From: Mycobacterium sp. EPa45
Lineage (GTDB): Bacteria; Actinomycetota; Actinomycetes; Mycobacteriales; Mycobacteriaceae
Direction of reading: 5' to 3'
DNA: 64,000 nucleotides
Assembly: GCF_001021385.1 (NCBI RefSeq)
Contig: NZ_CP011773.1
Location: 310,001-374,000 of the forward strand
The translations under genes and the position numbers were made by a program. The notes under the pieces are model-generated. The model was given only the letters and a program-made list of their open reading frames with translations, ran no database searches and had not been told where the DNA came from. Numbering within the stretch: position 1 is the stretch's first letter; the number at the start of each line of letters is the position of its first letter. Below are positions 26,998 to 35,882 of this stretch, one piece after another.

Positions 26998-27588
26998 ATG
27001 CCCGAGGCCGAGAACGCGGAGGACGAGGCACCCGACCGGGTGTTCACCGGTTACGGCGTCGCCTCCGTCGTCCTCGGTGTGATGGCGGTCGCAGCCATCG
27101 TGCTCGGCGTGCTGATCTGGTCGGGACACCGCGACGCGACCGACGAGCGGGCATACCAATCCCGGGTGATGACGGCGGCCGCGGAGTGGACCGGCATCTT
27201 GATCAACATGAACGTCGACAACGTCGACACCAGTCTGGCGAAACTGCATGATGGCACCGCGGGCCAGCTCAACTCCGACTTCGAAGCTGCGATCAAGCCC
27301 TATCGCGAGGTGGTCCGCACCCTGCAGGCCCGCACCACCGGCCAGATCGAGTCGGTGTCCTTCGAAGCGGTGCACCACGATCTCAACGTCCAGCCGGGGC
27401 AGGGCGCGCCGGCTGCGGCCGGCCTGCCGCCCGAATTGGCCAAGCGCACCGACTCCGTGCTGGTAATCGCCACCTCGGTCAGCGAGAACGCCGGCAACAA
27501 GCCGACGACGGTGCGCTGGAACCTGCGGCTCGGCGTCTCCGACGTGGACGGCAAGCCGATGATCTCGCGGCTCGAGTCGCTGCGATGA
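26998..27588 (+). CDS. Single-pass membrane protein (Rv0199-type, Mce-associated-like)
   Basis: A 196-residue protein with an acidic cytoplasmic head (residues 1-13), one membrane helix (ASVVLGVMAVAAIVLGVLIW) and an outer domain with a helical segment then beta strands, like Mce-associated proteins of the Rv0199/Rv0200 type. ATG 26998 is divergent from zmp1. It overlaps the next gene by 4 bp (ATGA), so both are made together. The role is unknown; the fold suggests an envelope accessory protein. Confidence 0.82.
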   Translation: MPEAENAEDEAPDRVFTGYGVASVVLGVMAVAAIVLGVLIWSGHRDATDERAYQSRVMTAAAEWTGILINMNVDNVDTSLAKLHDGTAGQLNSDFEAAIKPYREVVRTLQARTTGQIESVSFEAVHHDLNVQPGQGAPAAAGLPPELAKRTDSVLVIATSVSENAGNKPTTVRWNLRLGVSDVDGKPMISRLESLR

Positions 27589-28274
27589 GGAACCTGGCCC
27601 GGGTCCTCGCCTTCGACGTTGCCGCGCCGCTGGCCGCCATCGCCGCGCTGCTGGCGATCGGCGTGGTGCTCGGCTGGCCGCTGTGGTGGGTGGCGGTGTG
27701 CTCGATGCTGTGCCTGCTGATCGTCGAGGGTGTGATGGTCAACTTCGTGTTGTTCCGCCGGGATTCGGTGACAGTGGGCACCGACGACGAAGGCCCGGGT
27801 CTGCGCCTGGCCGTCGTCGCCCTGGCGACCACGGCATTGGTGGCCACCGTCATCGTCGGCTACACCCAGTGGACACGCTCGGACCACGACTTCACCCGGG
27901 ACTCCGCCGAAGTGGTGCGCATTGCCACCGCCGCCTCCGAGGCCACCGCGACGTTCACCCCGGCCGACCCGACATCATCGATCAACCGGGCCGCGACGTT
28001 CATGGCGCCCGACCGGGCCGAGGCGTTCAAGAACCAATTCGGCCAAGCGACTTCAGATCTGGCCAAGAAGAACATCTCCGCGACGGCGCAGACCATGTCG
28101 GCCGGTCTGGAGGCGCTGGGGCCGACGGCGGCCAGCGTCGCGGTGGTGATGCGGGGAACCCAGAGTCAGCCGGGTCAGCAGCCGAACACCGCGGTGTTGG
28201 CGCTGCGAGTCAGCCTGATCAAACAGGACGGCCGGTGGCTGGTCGGCGACATCTCGCCGATCAACGCCCGATGA
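27585..28274 (+). CDS. Membrane protein (Rv0200-type)
   Basis: A 229-residue protein, equal in length to Rv0200. Two helices near the start (AAPLAAIAALLAIGVVLGW and WWVAVCSMLCLLIVEGVM) and one at about 75-95 (AVVALATTALVATVIVGY) precede an outer domain of about 130 residues. That domain resembles the one in the preceding gene, so the pair may form a complex. Translation is coupled through an ATGA overlap. Its end overlaps the convergent CoA-binding gene by 14 bp. Function unknown. Confidence 0.82.
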   Translation: MRNLARVLAFDVAAPLAAIAALLAIGVVLGWPLWWVAVCSMLCLLIVEGVMVNFVLFRRDSVTVGTDDEGPGLRLAVVALATTALVATVIVGYTQWTRSDHDFTRDSAEVVRIATAASEATATFTPADPTSSINRAATFMAPDRAEAFKNQFGQATSDLAKKNISATAQTMSAGLEALGPTAASVAVVMRGTQSQPGQQPNTAVLALRVSLIKQDGRWLVGDISPINAR

Positions 28275-28683
28275 GCTGCGCGTAGTCGACCTTCAGGCAT
28301 CGGTCCATCACAACCCGCAACCCGGCGGCCTCGGCTTGCTCGCCGACCTCGTCATGCCACAAACCCTGTTGCAGCCAAAGGTATTTCGGATGCGGGCTCA
28401 GCGCGAGCGTATCGGCCAGAACCGAGGACAGGTCGTCATAGCGGCGGAAGACGTCGACCATGTCCGGCACCACGGGCAGGTCGGCCAACGACGGATAGAC
28501 CGGCGTACCGTCGATATCACTGATCGTGGGGTTCACCGGATAGAGCTCGTAATGGCTGAACCGGGCCAGGTATTGGTACACCCCGTAGCTGGGCCGGGCG
28601 GGATTGTTCGAGGCGCCCACCACCGCGACCGTGCGGGTGTCGCGCAGAATCTTTTGCAGCTCAGCCGAATTCGGTGGAGCCAC
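28261..28683 (-). CDS. CoA-binding domain protein (YccU-like)
   Basis: A 140-residue single-domain protein of the CoA_binding_2 family, a Rossmann-like fold. VAVVGASNNPARPSYGVYQYL is the nucleotide-binding loop; ELYPVNPT, GTPVYPSLADLP and YLWLQQGLWHDEVGEQAEAA follow in the usual order, and RCLKVDY closes the domain. It is a small cytoplasmic protein of unknown function, related to the CoA-binding part of succinyl-CoA synthetases. It starts at GTG 28683, 4 bp downstream of the Rv0201c-like gene. Confidence 0.85.
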   Translation of the reverse strand: MAPPNSAELQKILRDTRTVAVVGASNNPARPSYGVYQYLARFSHYELYPVNPTISDIDGTPVYPSLADLPVVPDMVDVFRRYDDLSSVLADTLALSPHPKYLWLQQGLWHDEVGEQAEAAGLRVVMDRCLKVDYAQLIGR

Positions 28684-28687
28684 CGAC

Positions 28688-29182
28688 CTACTCCCCGTTG
28701 GACGCGCGCTGCGCGCGCATCTTGGCGAACCGGTCGGACAGCCTGCGCATCCGGATCATCAGCGACGCCGGCGGACTGACCGAGCCCTCGAGGTAGGCGG
28801 CGAGATCCGACTGGGCAACCCCGATTCGCGAGGCGAATTCCTGCTCGCCCAGGCCGGATCGGTCGAGGAGCAGTCGCACATGGCGGGCGGCCTCGGCACG
28901 CTCATTGGCCTCCAGGTGGCTGCGGGCCCGGACCAGCACCTCGGCCAGCGCCTTGGAGATGCCGTAGGGCTGGGAGTGCTCGAGCACTTCCTCGACCTGC
29001 CGTGCGGTGCGGCCATACGGATCGCGTTTGACAGCCATCACGATCCGCTGCCAAACGGTGATGTCGCCGGTCTCCAGAGCCTCGCGAATCGAGGCGGTCG
29101 GCCAGAACTCGACGGGGCGGCTATCACTGAAAGATTGCGCGGCCGGTGCGGGTACGGCATCGCGTTCCGCTGCCACCGTCAC
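28688..29182 (-). CDS. Helix-turn-helix protein (Rv0201c-type)
   Basis: A 164-residue protein with a C-terminal lambda-repressor-like helix-turn-helix (LLLDRSGLGEQEFASRIGV, then SDLAAYLEGSVSPPASLMIR) and an N-terminal helical part (WQRIVMAVKRDPYGRTARQ). The GTG at 29182 overlaps the mmpL11 stop as GTGA, so it is translationally coupled to that transporter gene, as Rv0201c is beside Rv0202c. It could regulate the heme/lipid block, but no target site was identified. Confidence 0.78.
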   Translation of the reverse strand: MTVAAERDAVPAPAAQSFSDSRPVEFWPTASIREALETGDITVWQRIVMAVKRDPYGRTARQVEEVLEHSQPYGISKALAEVLVRARSHLEANERAEAARHVRLLLDRSGLGEQEFASRIGVAQSDLAAYLEGSVSPPASLMIRMRRLSDRFAKMRAQRASNGE

Positions 29183-32115
29183 CTCGCCTCCTCCAGGATC
29201 GCCACCGCCACCGCAAGGCAACGCTGCCTGACCCGCTCCCACTCGGCGGCGCCCTCCGGCCCTGCCCACCTGTCGGCATCGTCGACGTCGGACGGGTCGG
29301 GGTCGGCGAGCCGGCGCACCAACTGAGTCGCCACCCATTGTCGCTCAGCTTGTCCAGAACAGTAATACCGGTCCATCCCGGCGAGTACCACCGCGGCGGT
29401 CTCGGTATCCATCCCACCGACGAGGTCGGCGAACTCGGCGAAGTCCGACCGGCTGTTGCGGCACAACACCAGGTAGGCCTGCATCCGCAGCGTCTCGGCA
29501 CACGTCGGGATCTGCAACCGGTCACCGGTCGGCAATTGGACGTGGGTGGTCTCCACCGGGCTGAGCCGCTCGACCGCCGGATGCCGGGTATCGGCGCCGG
29601 TCTCCAGGGCGTCGAGGGCGATCGCGAGCCGACCACGCCACATCGTGACCGGATGGACCGGCCGCGCCGTCGCCGTCCTGGCGCTGCGATAACCACGAAT
29701 CAGCTTCACGGTCGAGGTGCCGCCGGGGCCGATGCGCACGGGCCGCGCGCGGGCGTCATCGCTGCCCTTGACCTTGCCGGCGAGCGCGTTGCACCCGGTG
29801 AAGGCCAACGGGTCGGCCACACTGACCGCATCCGGCGCCAGGGTCTTGAGCTTGGCCGCCCCCTTGACCACCATCTTCAGATCCGCACTCGGCGGCACCA
29901 GCGCCGAGATGTCGTCGGGGATCACGACGAGGTCGCCGAGATCGACCTTGGGCAGCGGCTTCTCGAAGTCGACCGACGGCAGGATCCGCGCCAGCCACGA
30001 CGGTAGCCACCAGTTCCACTGGTCGAACATCGCCATCAGTGCGGGCACCAGGACCAGCCGGACGATCGTGGCGTCGACGGCGATCGCCACCGCGCACGCC
30101 ACACCGAGCTCGGCGACCAAGGGCATACCGGCGAACGCGAACCCGATGAACACCGCGATCATGATCAGCGCAGCGCTGGTGATCGTTCGGGCGCTGGTGG
30201 ACACCCCGTACGCGACGGCATCGCGGGTGTCACCGGCTTGCAGATAACGCTCCCGGATCCGGGTGAGCAGGAAGATCTCGTAGTCCATCGACAGGCCGAA
30301 CGTCATCGCCAGCACCAGCGGCGGGATCGTGCTGTCGATCGAGGTGATCCGATGGAAGCCCAGCCCCTCCAGCCAACCCCATTGGAAGACCATCACCAGG
30401 CTGCCGTAGGCCGCGGCGACGGACAGCACCGTCATCAACACGCCCTTGAACGCCAGGAACACCGACCGCACCGAGATCAGCAGCATCACGAACGCGATCG
30501 CGGCCACGAACACGAACACCAGCGGTTGGGTCTGCCCGACTCGGTCGTCGAAGTCCTTGATCAGTGCCGTCGGTCCGCCGACATCGATCTGGGCTCCGTT
30601 GGTCGCGGGAAGCGCGCGCAGGTGACTGCGCATCCAGTCGATCGAGTTACGGGCGGCGAGGTCCTCGGGGTCCACCGACAGGATCGCGGAGATCAGTGCG
30701 CTGCCGTTGTTGTCGGCGAACACCGGGGTGGATACCGACACGACGTCGGGCGCCTTCGAGATCTCGGTGTTGATCGCCTCGAGTGCGGCGGCGTTCTTCG
30801 GATCAGACGCCGCTCCGCCCGGGAAGGTGACCAGCACACGCACCGGCCCCAGTGCGCCGGGGCCGAGCGCTTGTGCCGCCGCGGCCACTCCGCCGCGTAC
30901 TTCGTGAGTGGCCGGGAACTGGCGCTGCATGCTGTTGCCGAGCACCATCGAGAAGGCGGGCGCGGCCATCAGCAGCAGCACCACCGTCGCACCGAGCGCG
31001 GACAACCACGGACGTCGCATCACTGCGCCGACCCAGCGGGTCCAGAACCGCGACTGCGTCGCCTCCCCGCGCCGCGACCATTGCAGCAGCGGCGAACGCC
31101 GGGCCACCGGGCGACCGAACGTCGCCAGCACCGCGGGTGTCAGTGTGGTCGAGGTCAGCACCGCGATCGCCACCGCCAGGATCGCGCCGGTGGCCATCGA
31201 GCGCAGCACGGGTGTGTTGATCAGATAGATGCCCGTCAGCGACGCGATCACGGTCAGACCCGACAGCAGCACCGCCAGGCCCGAGGTGGCCATCGCCGCG
31301 TCGGCCGCCTGCTGGGGGTCGCGGCCGGCGCGCAATTCCTCGCGGAACCGCATGAGGATGAACAGCGAATAATCCACGGCCAGCGCGATACCGAACATCG
31401 ACACCGTCGAGGTCACGAACACCGACATGCTCATGACGGTCGACAGCAGATAGACCACGCCCATCGTCACCACGACGGTGCACACGGCGAGGAGCAGTGG
31501 GACCGCCGCGGCCGCCAGCGAACCGAACACCGCGAGCAAGACGATCAGGACGATCGGGAGGTTCCACTGTTCGGCTTCGGCGATGTCGTGTTTGGTGCTG
31601 GTCTGGGCGGCCGCGCCGAGCGCGCCCTGACCGATCACGTACAGCTTGACCCGGCCGTTGGAGATCTGGCCGGGTTGGTCACCGGTCACGCCGATCTTCT
31701 GCCGCAGCTGCCGCGCGACGTCGACGGCACCGGTGTTGTTGAAGTCCAGCCGCAGCGACACGACGTAGGGCCGGTCCGGGGCGGGTGCCGGCTGGCTCGG
31801 GTTGGGCACCACCACGACGCTGGGAACCTGCTTGGCCGCCTCCTCCAATTGGGCGACGGCGGTGTTCATGTCCGCATAGCTCGCGTCGGCGCGGGGTGCG
31901 GCGACGAGTGCGAGCGGGGAGGCGCCCTGTTGGGGGTAGTGGTCCTCGAGTTGATACTGCACATGCAGCGACTGGGAGCCGGCCACGTCGAAGCCGCCAC
32001 CGGTCAGGTGGTTGGACTCCGCGAGGGCCAGATATACGGCCGGCACCAAAGCCAGCAACCAGCACGTGAAAACCAGCCAGCGGAATCTGCGCAGGTTGCT
32101 GCTCAGGCGCATCAT
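29179..32115 (-). CDS. mmpL11: MmpL11 RND-family lipid/heme transporter
   Basis: A 978-residue inner-membrane protein with the MmpL layout: helix 1 at 12-32, a first outer domain, helices 2-6 with the Asp-Tyr pair in GIALAVDYSLFILMRF, a second outer domain, helices 7-12 with GLSMDYEIFLLTRIRERY, and a C-terminal cytoplasmic part of about 200 residues. The MMRLSSNLRR start and neighbours identify it as the Rv0202c equivalent. MmpL11 exports monomeromycolyl diacylglycerol and mycolate wax esters and takes part in heme uptake with the hemophore Rv0203, whose equivalent is divergent here. Confidence 0.93.
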   Translation of the reverse strand: MMRLSSNLRRFRWLVFTCWLLALVPAVYLALAESNHLTGGGFDVAGSQSLHVQYQLEDHYPQQGASPLALVAAPRADASYADMNTAVAQLEEAAKQVPSVVVVPNPSQPAPAPDRPYVVSLRLDFNNTGAVDVARQLRQKIGVTGDQPGQISNGRVKLYVIGQGALGAAAQTSTKHDIAEAEQWNLPIVLIVLLAVFGSLAAAAVPLLLAVCTVVVTMGVVYLLSTVMSMSVFVTSTVSMFGIALAVDYSLFILMRFREELRAGRDPQQAADAAMATSGLAVLLSGLTVIASLTGIYLINTPVLRSMATGAILAVAIAVLTSTTLTPAVLATFGRPVARRSPLLQWSRRGEATQSRFWTRWVGAVMRRPWLSALGATVVLLLMAAPAFSMVLGNSMQRQFPATHEVRGGVAAAAQALGPGALGPVRVLVTFPGGAASDPKNAAALEAINTEISKAPDVVSVSTPVFADNNGSALISAILSVDPEDLAARNSIDWMRSHLRALPATNGAQIDVGGPTALIKDFDDRVGQTQPLVFVFVAAIAFVMLLISVRSVFLAFKGVLMTVLSVAAAYGSLVMVFQWGWLEGLGFHRITSIDSTIPPLVLAMTFGLSMDYEIFLLTRIRERYLQAGDTRDAVAYGVSTSARTITSAALIMIAVFIGFAFAGMPLVAELGVACAVAIAVDATIVRLVLVPALMAMFDQWNWWLPSWLARILPSVDFEKPLPKVDLGDLVVIPDDISALVPPSADLKMVVKGAAKLKTLAPDAVSVADPLAFTGCNALAGKVKGSDDARARPVRIGPGGTSTVKLIRGYRSARTATARPVHPVTMWRGRLAIALDALETGADTRHPAVERLSPVETTHVQLPTGDRLQIPTCAETLRMQAYLVLCRNSRSDFAEFADLVGGMDTETAAVVLAGMDRYYCSGQAERQWVATQLVRRLADPDPSDVDDADRWAGPEGAAEWERVRQRCLAVAVAILEEAR

Positions 32116-32390
32116 GAACTGCTGGATGGCGATCTCCCCGCATTCTCCCCGGATTGCGTGGTTGCGAGCGTACCGCAGAAGACTGTGCGCTGACCTGTCG
32201 TGATCGGCGTCTTAGCTGGATTGAGACCTCCTGATCAGGCCTTCGTTACCCGAGCTCGATTGGCGGCCCAACCGTTGCCGGTGGCAGGATGTCCGATGAC
32301 CACGCCAGGGGTCGGGGACCGTGCCGAGTCGCAGCGTTGCTGCGCAGCGGAGCGACGTCATCGATACGTCAGCGAATTCGAGGAGCCCCC

Positions 32391-32885
32391 ATGCCTGCGC
32401 CCATCATCTCGTCGATCGCCGGCGTTCGCCGCGGTCTGTGCGCTGTGCTGGCCGCGACCGCGGCCGGCGGCGCGGCCGCACTGACGCTCTCCACGTCGTC
32501 GGCGACCGCGGCCCAGGATCCGTGCGCGGCCAGCCAGCTCGCCAAGACCGTCGGCACGGTGGCCACCAACACCGGGACGTATTTGGATGCCCACCCGCAG
32601 ACCAACCAGGCGCTGACGACGATCTCCCAGCAGCAGGCCGGCCCCCAGACCGTGGTGGCGCTGAAGACCTACTTCGACGCCAACCCGCAGGCGGCCAAGG
32701 ACTTGCAGGCGATCCAGCAGCCGTTGACGAGTATGTCCACGCAGTGCAAGTTGCCGGTGAGCCTGCCGCAGCTGCTCTCTCTGTTGCAGTCGGCTCAGGC
32801 CGGCGCGCAGGCCCCGGCCACCGGCAGTCCCGCCCCGCTGGGCAACGGTCCGTTACCCGGTCCGGCCAGCACCGGCACTCGGTGA
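32391..32885 (+). CDS. Hemophore-related secreted protein (Rv0203-type)
   Basis: A 164-residue exported protein with signal peptide to about ATAAQD. Mature part: Cys in DPCAASQ, the heme-type motif YLDAHP (Tyr and His four apart as in Rv0203 Tyr59/His63), a second conserved segment ALKTYFDANPQAAKDLQAI, and Cys in STQCKLP that probably forms a disulfide with the first. A Pro/Gly tail of about 35 residues follows. ATG 32391 has GAGGAG upstream. It is divergent from mmpL11, the same arrangement as Rv0202c/Rv0203, which act together in heme uptake. Confidence 0.85.
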   Translation: MPAPIISSIAGVRRGLCAVLAATAAGGAAALTLSTSSATAAQDPCAASQLAKTVGTVATNTGTYLDAHPQTNQALTTISQQQAGPQTVVALKTYFDANPQAAKDLQAIQQPLTSMSTQCKLPVSLPQLLSLLQSAQAGAQAPATGSPAPLGNGPLPGPASTGTR

Positions 32886-33049
32886 CCGGCGCGGCCCGGA
32901 ATCTCCTGGAAAGGCCCTGAGCAGCTACGTCGGAACATTCTCACGATTGGTTAAGCTCAAGGCGCGAAAGTCTGCAGCAATTCTGCTTAGCTTTCCCCTG
33001 TCAGTAGCGGTTACTGGCACTGCTTCTCCCTACGCTAAGGAGTCCGAGC

Positions 33050-33421
33050 ATGTTGCTTAATGCCCGTCTGGCCCGTCGCGCGGTCGTCGGAGCGATCGGC
33101 ACGGGCGCCGTCGCCGGCGCGATGCTAATTGGCGCAGCCCCGTCCGCGCTGGCCGATCCGCCGCCGAACTGCACCGCCGCCGACCTTGCCGGAGTGGCCG
33201 CGGGTGTATCCGCCTCGACCTCGGCGTACCTGTTCACGCACCCGGACGTCAACGCGTTCTTCACCGGTCTGGAGGGTGCGCCGCGTGACACCATCCGGTC
33301 CGAGGTGAAGCAGTACCTGGACTACAACCCCTCGGTGAAGGCCGACCTGCAGGGCATTCGTCAGCCGCTGGTCGATCTGAAGAACCGCTGCGGTAGCGCT
33401 CCCGACGTTCCTGGCGCTTAG
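33050..33421 (+). CDS. Hemophore-related secreted protein, second copy
   Basis: A 123-residue exported member of the same family, with signal peptide ending at SALADP. It keeps the cysteine pair (PPNCTAAD, KNRCGSAP) and the YLFTHP motif with the Tyr-His spacing of heme-binding Rv0203. VKQYLDYNPSVKADLQGIRQPL parallels the first copy. ATG 33050 follows AAGGAG. The response-regulator gene starts 6 bp after its stop, so it is likely the first gene of an operon with a two-component system. Confidence 0.83.
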   Translation: MLLNARLARRAVVGAIGTGAVAGAMLIGAAPSALADPPPNCTAADLAGVAAGVSASTSAYLFTHPDVNAFFTGLEGAPRDTIRSEVKQYLDYNPSVKADLQGIRQPLVDLKNRCGSAPDVPGA

Positions 33422-33427
33422 AACGCG

Positions 33428-34147
33428 GTGCGGGTAGGACAGCAGCCCGCGCAGGAAGGCGCCGGCCGCACCGTCCTGATGGTCGACGACGACCCGGATG
33501 TCCGGACTTCGGTGGCCCGTGGCTTGCGGCATTCCGGGTTCGACGTCCGGGTCGCGGCGACTGGCAAGGAAGCGTTGCGGCTGTTGGCGAATGAGAATCA
33601 CGACGCACTGGTGCTCGACGTCCAGATGCCCGAGCTCGACGGTGTGGCAGTGGTGACCGCGCTGCGCGCGCTGGGCAACGACATTCCGATCTGCGTGCTG
33701 TCGGCACGCGACACGGTCAATGACCGCATCGCCGGTCTGGAGGCGGGTGCCGACGACTATCTGACCAAGCCGTTCGATCTGGGCGAGCTGGTGGCCAGGC
33801 TGCACGCACTGCTGCGGCGGGCCTCGCATTCGCATGAGGGTTCCGACGCCGTCACGATCGGACCGCTCACGATCGACACCGCCAGACGGCTGGTGTTCGT
33901 CAACGGCGACCGGGTTGAGCTGACCAAGCGCGAGTTCGACCTCCTGGCGGTGTTGGCCGAGAACTCCGGTGTGGTGCTGTCCCGGCAGCGACTGCTGGAG
34001 TTGGTGTGGGGCTACGACTTTGACGTCGACACCAACGTTGCCGACGTCTTCATCAGTTATCTGCGCCGCAAACTCGAACGCGAGGGTGTGCCTCGGGTGA
34101 TCCACACGGTGCGTGGCATCGGGTATGTCCTTCGGTCGGAGCCGTGA
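33428..34147 (+). CDS. OmpR-family response regulator (PrrA-like)
   Basis: A 239-residue regulator. Receiver domain: acidic pocket VDDDPDV, phospho-acceptor Asp64 in [18 protein letters not shown] and the Lys in [15 protein letters not shown]. The C-terminal winged helix ([40 protein letters not shown]) is very like PrrA of M. tuberculosis. The start is GTG 33428. It is followed by its kinase after 7 bp and preceded by a hemophore gene after 6 bp. It is a paralogue or local copy of PrrA; the signal is unknown. Confidence 0.88.
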   Translation: MRVGQQPAQEGAGRTVLMVDDDPDVRTSVARGLRHSGFDVRVAATGKEALRLLANENHDALVLDVQMPELDGVAVVTALRALGNDIPICVLSARDTVNDRIAGLEAGADDYLTKPFDLGELVARLHALLRRASHSHEGSDAVTIGPLTIDTARRLVFVNGDRVELTKREFDLLAVLAENSGVVLSRQRLLELVWGYDFDVDTNVADVFISYLRRKLEREGVPRVIHTVRGIGYVLRSEP

Positions 34148-34154
34148 GCCGGTC

Positions 34155-35483
34155 GTGAGTTCGCTGGGCCAGAGCCTGTCCCTGCGCAGCCGGGTTGCCC
34201 TGGCGGCCGCGCTCGCCGCCGCGATCGTAGTTGCCCTGCTGGCCGTGCTGACCTCGATCGTGCTGGCGAACAACGATGAGGCGCAACTGGATAAGCGTCT
34301 CGATTCGATCGTCGACGCCAGCATGTATCCCGAACAACTGCGCGATCCCAGCCGGGTGGTCACGACGGGACGATCACGGTCGACCGGCCAGGTCATGTTC
34401 CAGCGCGGGTTCCAGCTGCCGCCGCTGCCACCGGGAACCGCGACGGTCACCGTCAACAACGTCGACTATCGGGTGCGGACGGTGACCGTCGAGCAGTCCG
34501 GCGGGATCTTGGTCTCCATCGGTATCCGTGCCGACAGCATTCTGTTGAGCCGCGCCAGGATTCCGCTCTACGTGTTGATCGTGTGCCTGGCCGTGATGGT
34601 CGCGCTCGCGCTGGGCTGGATCCTGGCCGGGCCGGCGATCCGGCCGCTGCTGAAGCTCACCGAGCAGACCAGGCGGCTGGGCACGGGCCATGACCGGCTG
34701 GATCCGGTGCACGGCTCGCGGGAGGCCGAGGATCTCTCCGAGGCGATGATCGCAATGCTGAACCGGCTTGCGGATGCCCAAGCGGCGACCACGAATTCGC
34801 TTCAGGCGGCCCAGGATTTCGCGGCCAATGCCGCCCACGAACTACGCACGCCGCTGACCGCGATGCGGGCCGATCTGGACACGCTGCGGATTCACGATCT
34901 GCCACCCGACGAACGCGAGGAGGTGGTGGCCGACCTGTCCCGCGCGCAGCGCCGGGTCGAGGCGATCATCACCGCGCTGGGTCAGTTGGCCTCCGGGCAG
35001 CTGGCCCGCGCCGAGGATCGCGAGACGATCGATGTCGCGGAGATGCTTGACCGGGTAGCCCGCGAGAACATCCGCTCCGGGGTGAGCGAGATCATCGTGG
35101 AAGCCGACGAGGCAGGCACGGTGTGGGGCTGGCCGGCCGGCTTGCGGCTGGCCGTGGACAACCTGGTGCGCAACGCGATCACCCACGGCGAGGCCACCCG
35201 CATCGTGCTGCGCGCCCGCCGCGAGGGGCCGCTGCTGGCCATCACCGTGGACGACAACGGCCGCGGTCTGCCCGCCGAGGAACATCGAAAAGTGTTGGGC
35301 CGCTTCGCTCGTGGCAGCACCGCCACCGCCGGCGGTTCGGGTCTCGGCCTGGCGCTGGTGGCCCAGCAGGCCGCCCTGCATGGCGGCAGTATCGAGCTGT
35401 CCGACGGCCCGCTCGGCGGATTGCGTGCCGTGTTGACGGTGTCGACGGCTCCCGAGCCGGCCGCCCCGGCCGGGCAGGTTTAA
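34155..35483 (+). CDS. Sensor histidine kinase (PrrB-like)
   Basis: A 442-residue membrane kinase. TM1 at about 17-38, an outer sensor domain of roughly 100 residues, TM2 at 137-160, then HAMP, the DHp box AAHELRTPLTAMRAD with His228, and the ATPase domain with N box DNLVRNAITHGEA, DNGRGLPAEE and GGSGLGLALVAQQ. The C-terminus is Ala/Pro-rich. It would phosphorylate the regulator encoded just before it. The start is GTG 34155 (VSSLGQSLSLRS). Its 3' end overlaps the convergent DUF3054 gene by 4 bp. Confidence 0.9.
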   Translation: MSSLGQSLSLRSRVALAAALAAAIVVALLAVLTSIVLANNDEAQLDKRLDSIVDASMYPEQLRDPSRVVTTGRSRSTGQVMFQRGFQLPPLPPGTATVTVNNVDYRVRTVTVEQSGGILVSIGIRADSILLSRARIPLYVLIVCLAVMVALALGWILAGPAIRPLLKLTEQTRRLGTGHDRLDPVHGSREAEDLSEAMIAMLNRLADAQAATTNSLQAAQDFAANAAHELRTPLTAMRADLDTLRIHDLPPDEREEVVADLSRAQRRVEAIITALGQLASGQLARAEDRETIDVAEMLDRVARENIRSGVSEIIVEADEAGTVWGWPAGLRLAVDNLVRNAITHGEATRIVLRARREGPLLAITVDDNGRGLPAEEHRKVLGRFARGSTATAGGSGLGLALVAQQAALHGGSIELSDGPLGGLRAVLTVSTAPEPAAPAGQV

Positions 35484-35857
35484 GTACTGCGTCTGCGCAC
35501 GACGGCCGCCACGGCGCGCCAGCCCAACAGCAACAGCGCGGTGACGATCGATGCGACGATGATGAAGCTCGTCGCCACGCCCTGAGAACTCGCCTTGCGC
35601 AACAACATTCCGACGATGACCGTGGCCAGCCAGACGATCACGCCGGTCGGTGCGATCGCGGTCGGCGCACGCCAGCCGCGGGAGATCAGCCAGCCGGCCA
35701 GAGTGCCGGACAGAAAAGGCCATGCGGTCTCGGCGATTCCGGGGAGCGTGAGGCCTTCGGCGTGGCTGCGGCGACCGATCGCGCAGAACACCACGACGCA
35801 GACGATGTCACCGGCCAGCGCCAGCGCGACCGGGCGGGTGTCGGTACGAACTGCCAT
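35480..35857 (-). CDS. DUF3054 integral membrane protein
   Basis: A 125-residue protein with four membrane helices: ALAGDIVCVVVFCAIG after a short head, AWPFLSGTLAGWLI, GVIVWLATVIVGMLL and FIIVASIVTALLLLGW, and a basic tail (RAVAAVVRRRST). GRRSHAEG between helices 1 and 2 is characteristic of DUF3054. ATG 35857 was preferred to an upstream start that adds six unrelated residues. It is on the strand of, and 25 bp behind, the Rv0204c-type gene. Function unknown. Confidence 0.8.
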   Translation of the reverse strand: MAVRTDTRPVALALAGDIVCVVVFCAIGRRSHAEGLTLPGIAETAWPFLSGTLAGWLISRGWRAPTAIAPTGVIVWLATVIVGMLLRKASSQGVATSFIIVASIVTALLLLGWRAVAAVVRRRST

Positions 35858-35882
35858 GCTCGGATTCAAGCACACCGATACC

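Noticed and set aside
32116..32390. IdeR iron box between mmpL11 and the hemophore gene
   Set aside because: No match to the TTAGGTTAGG-type palindrome could be seen here or before the other hemophore genes.
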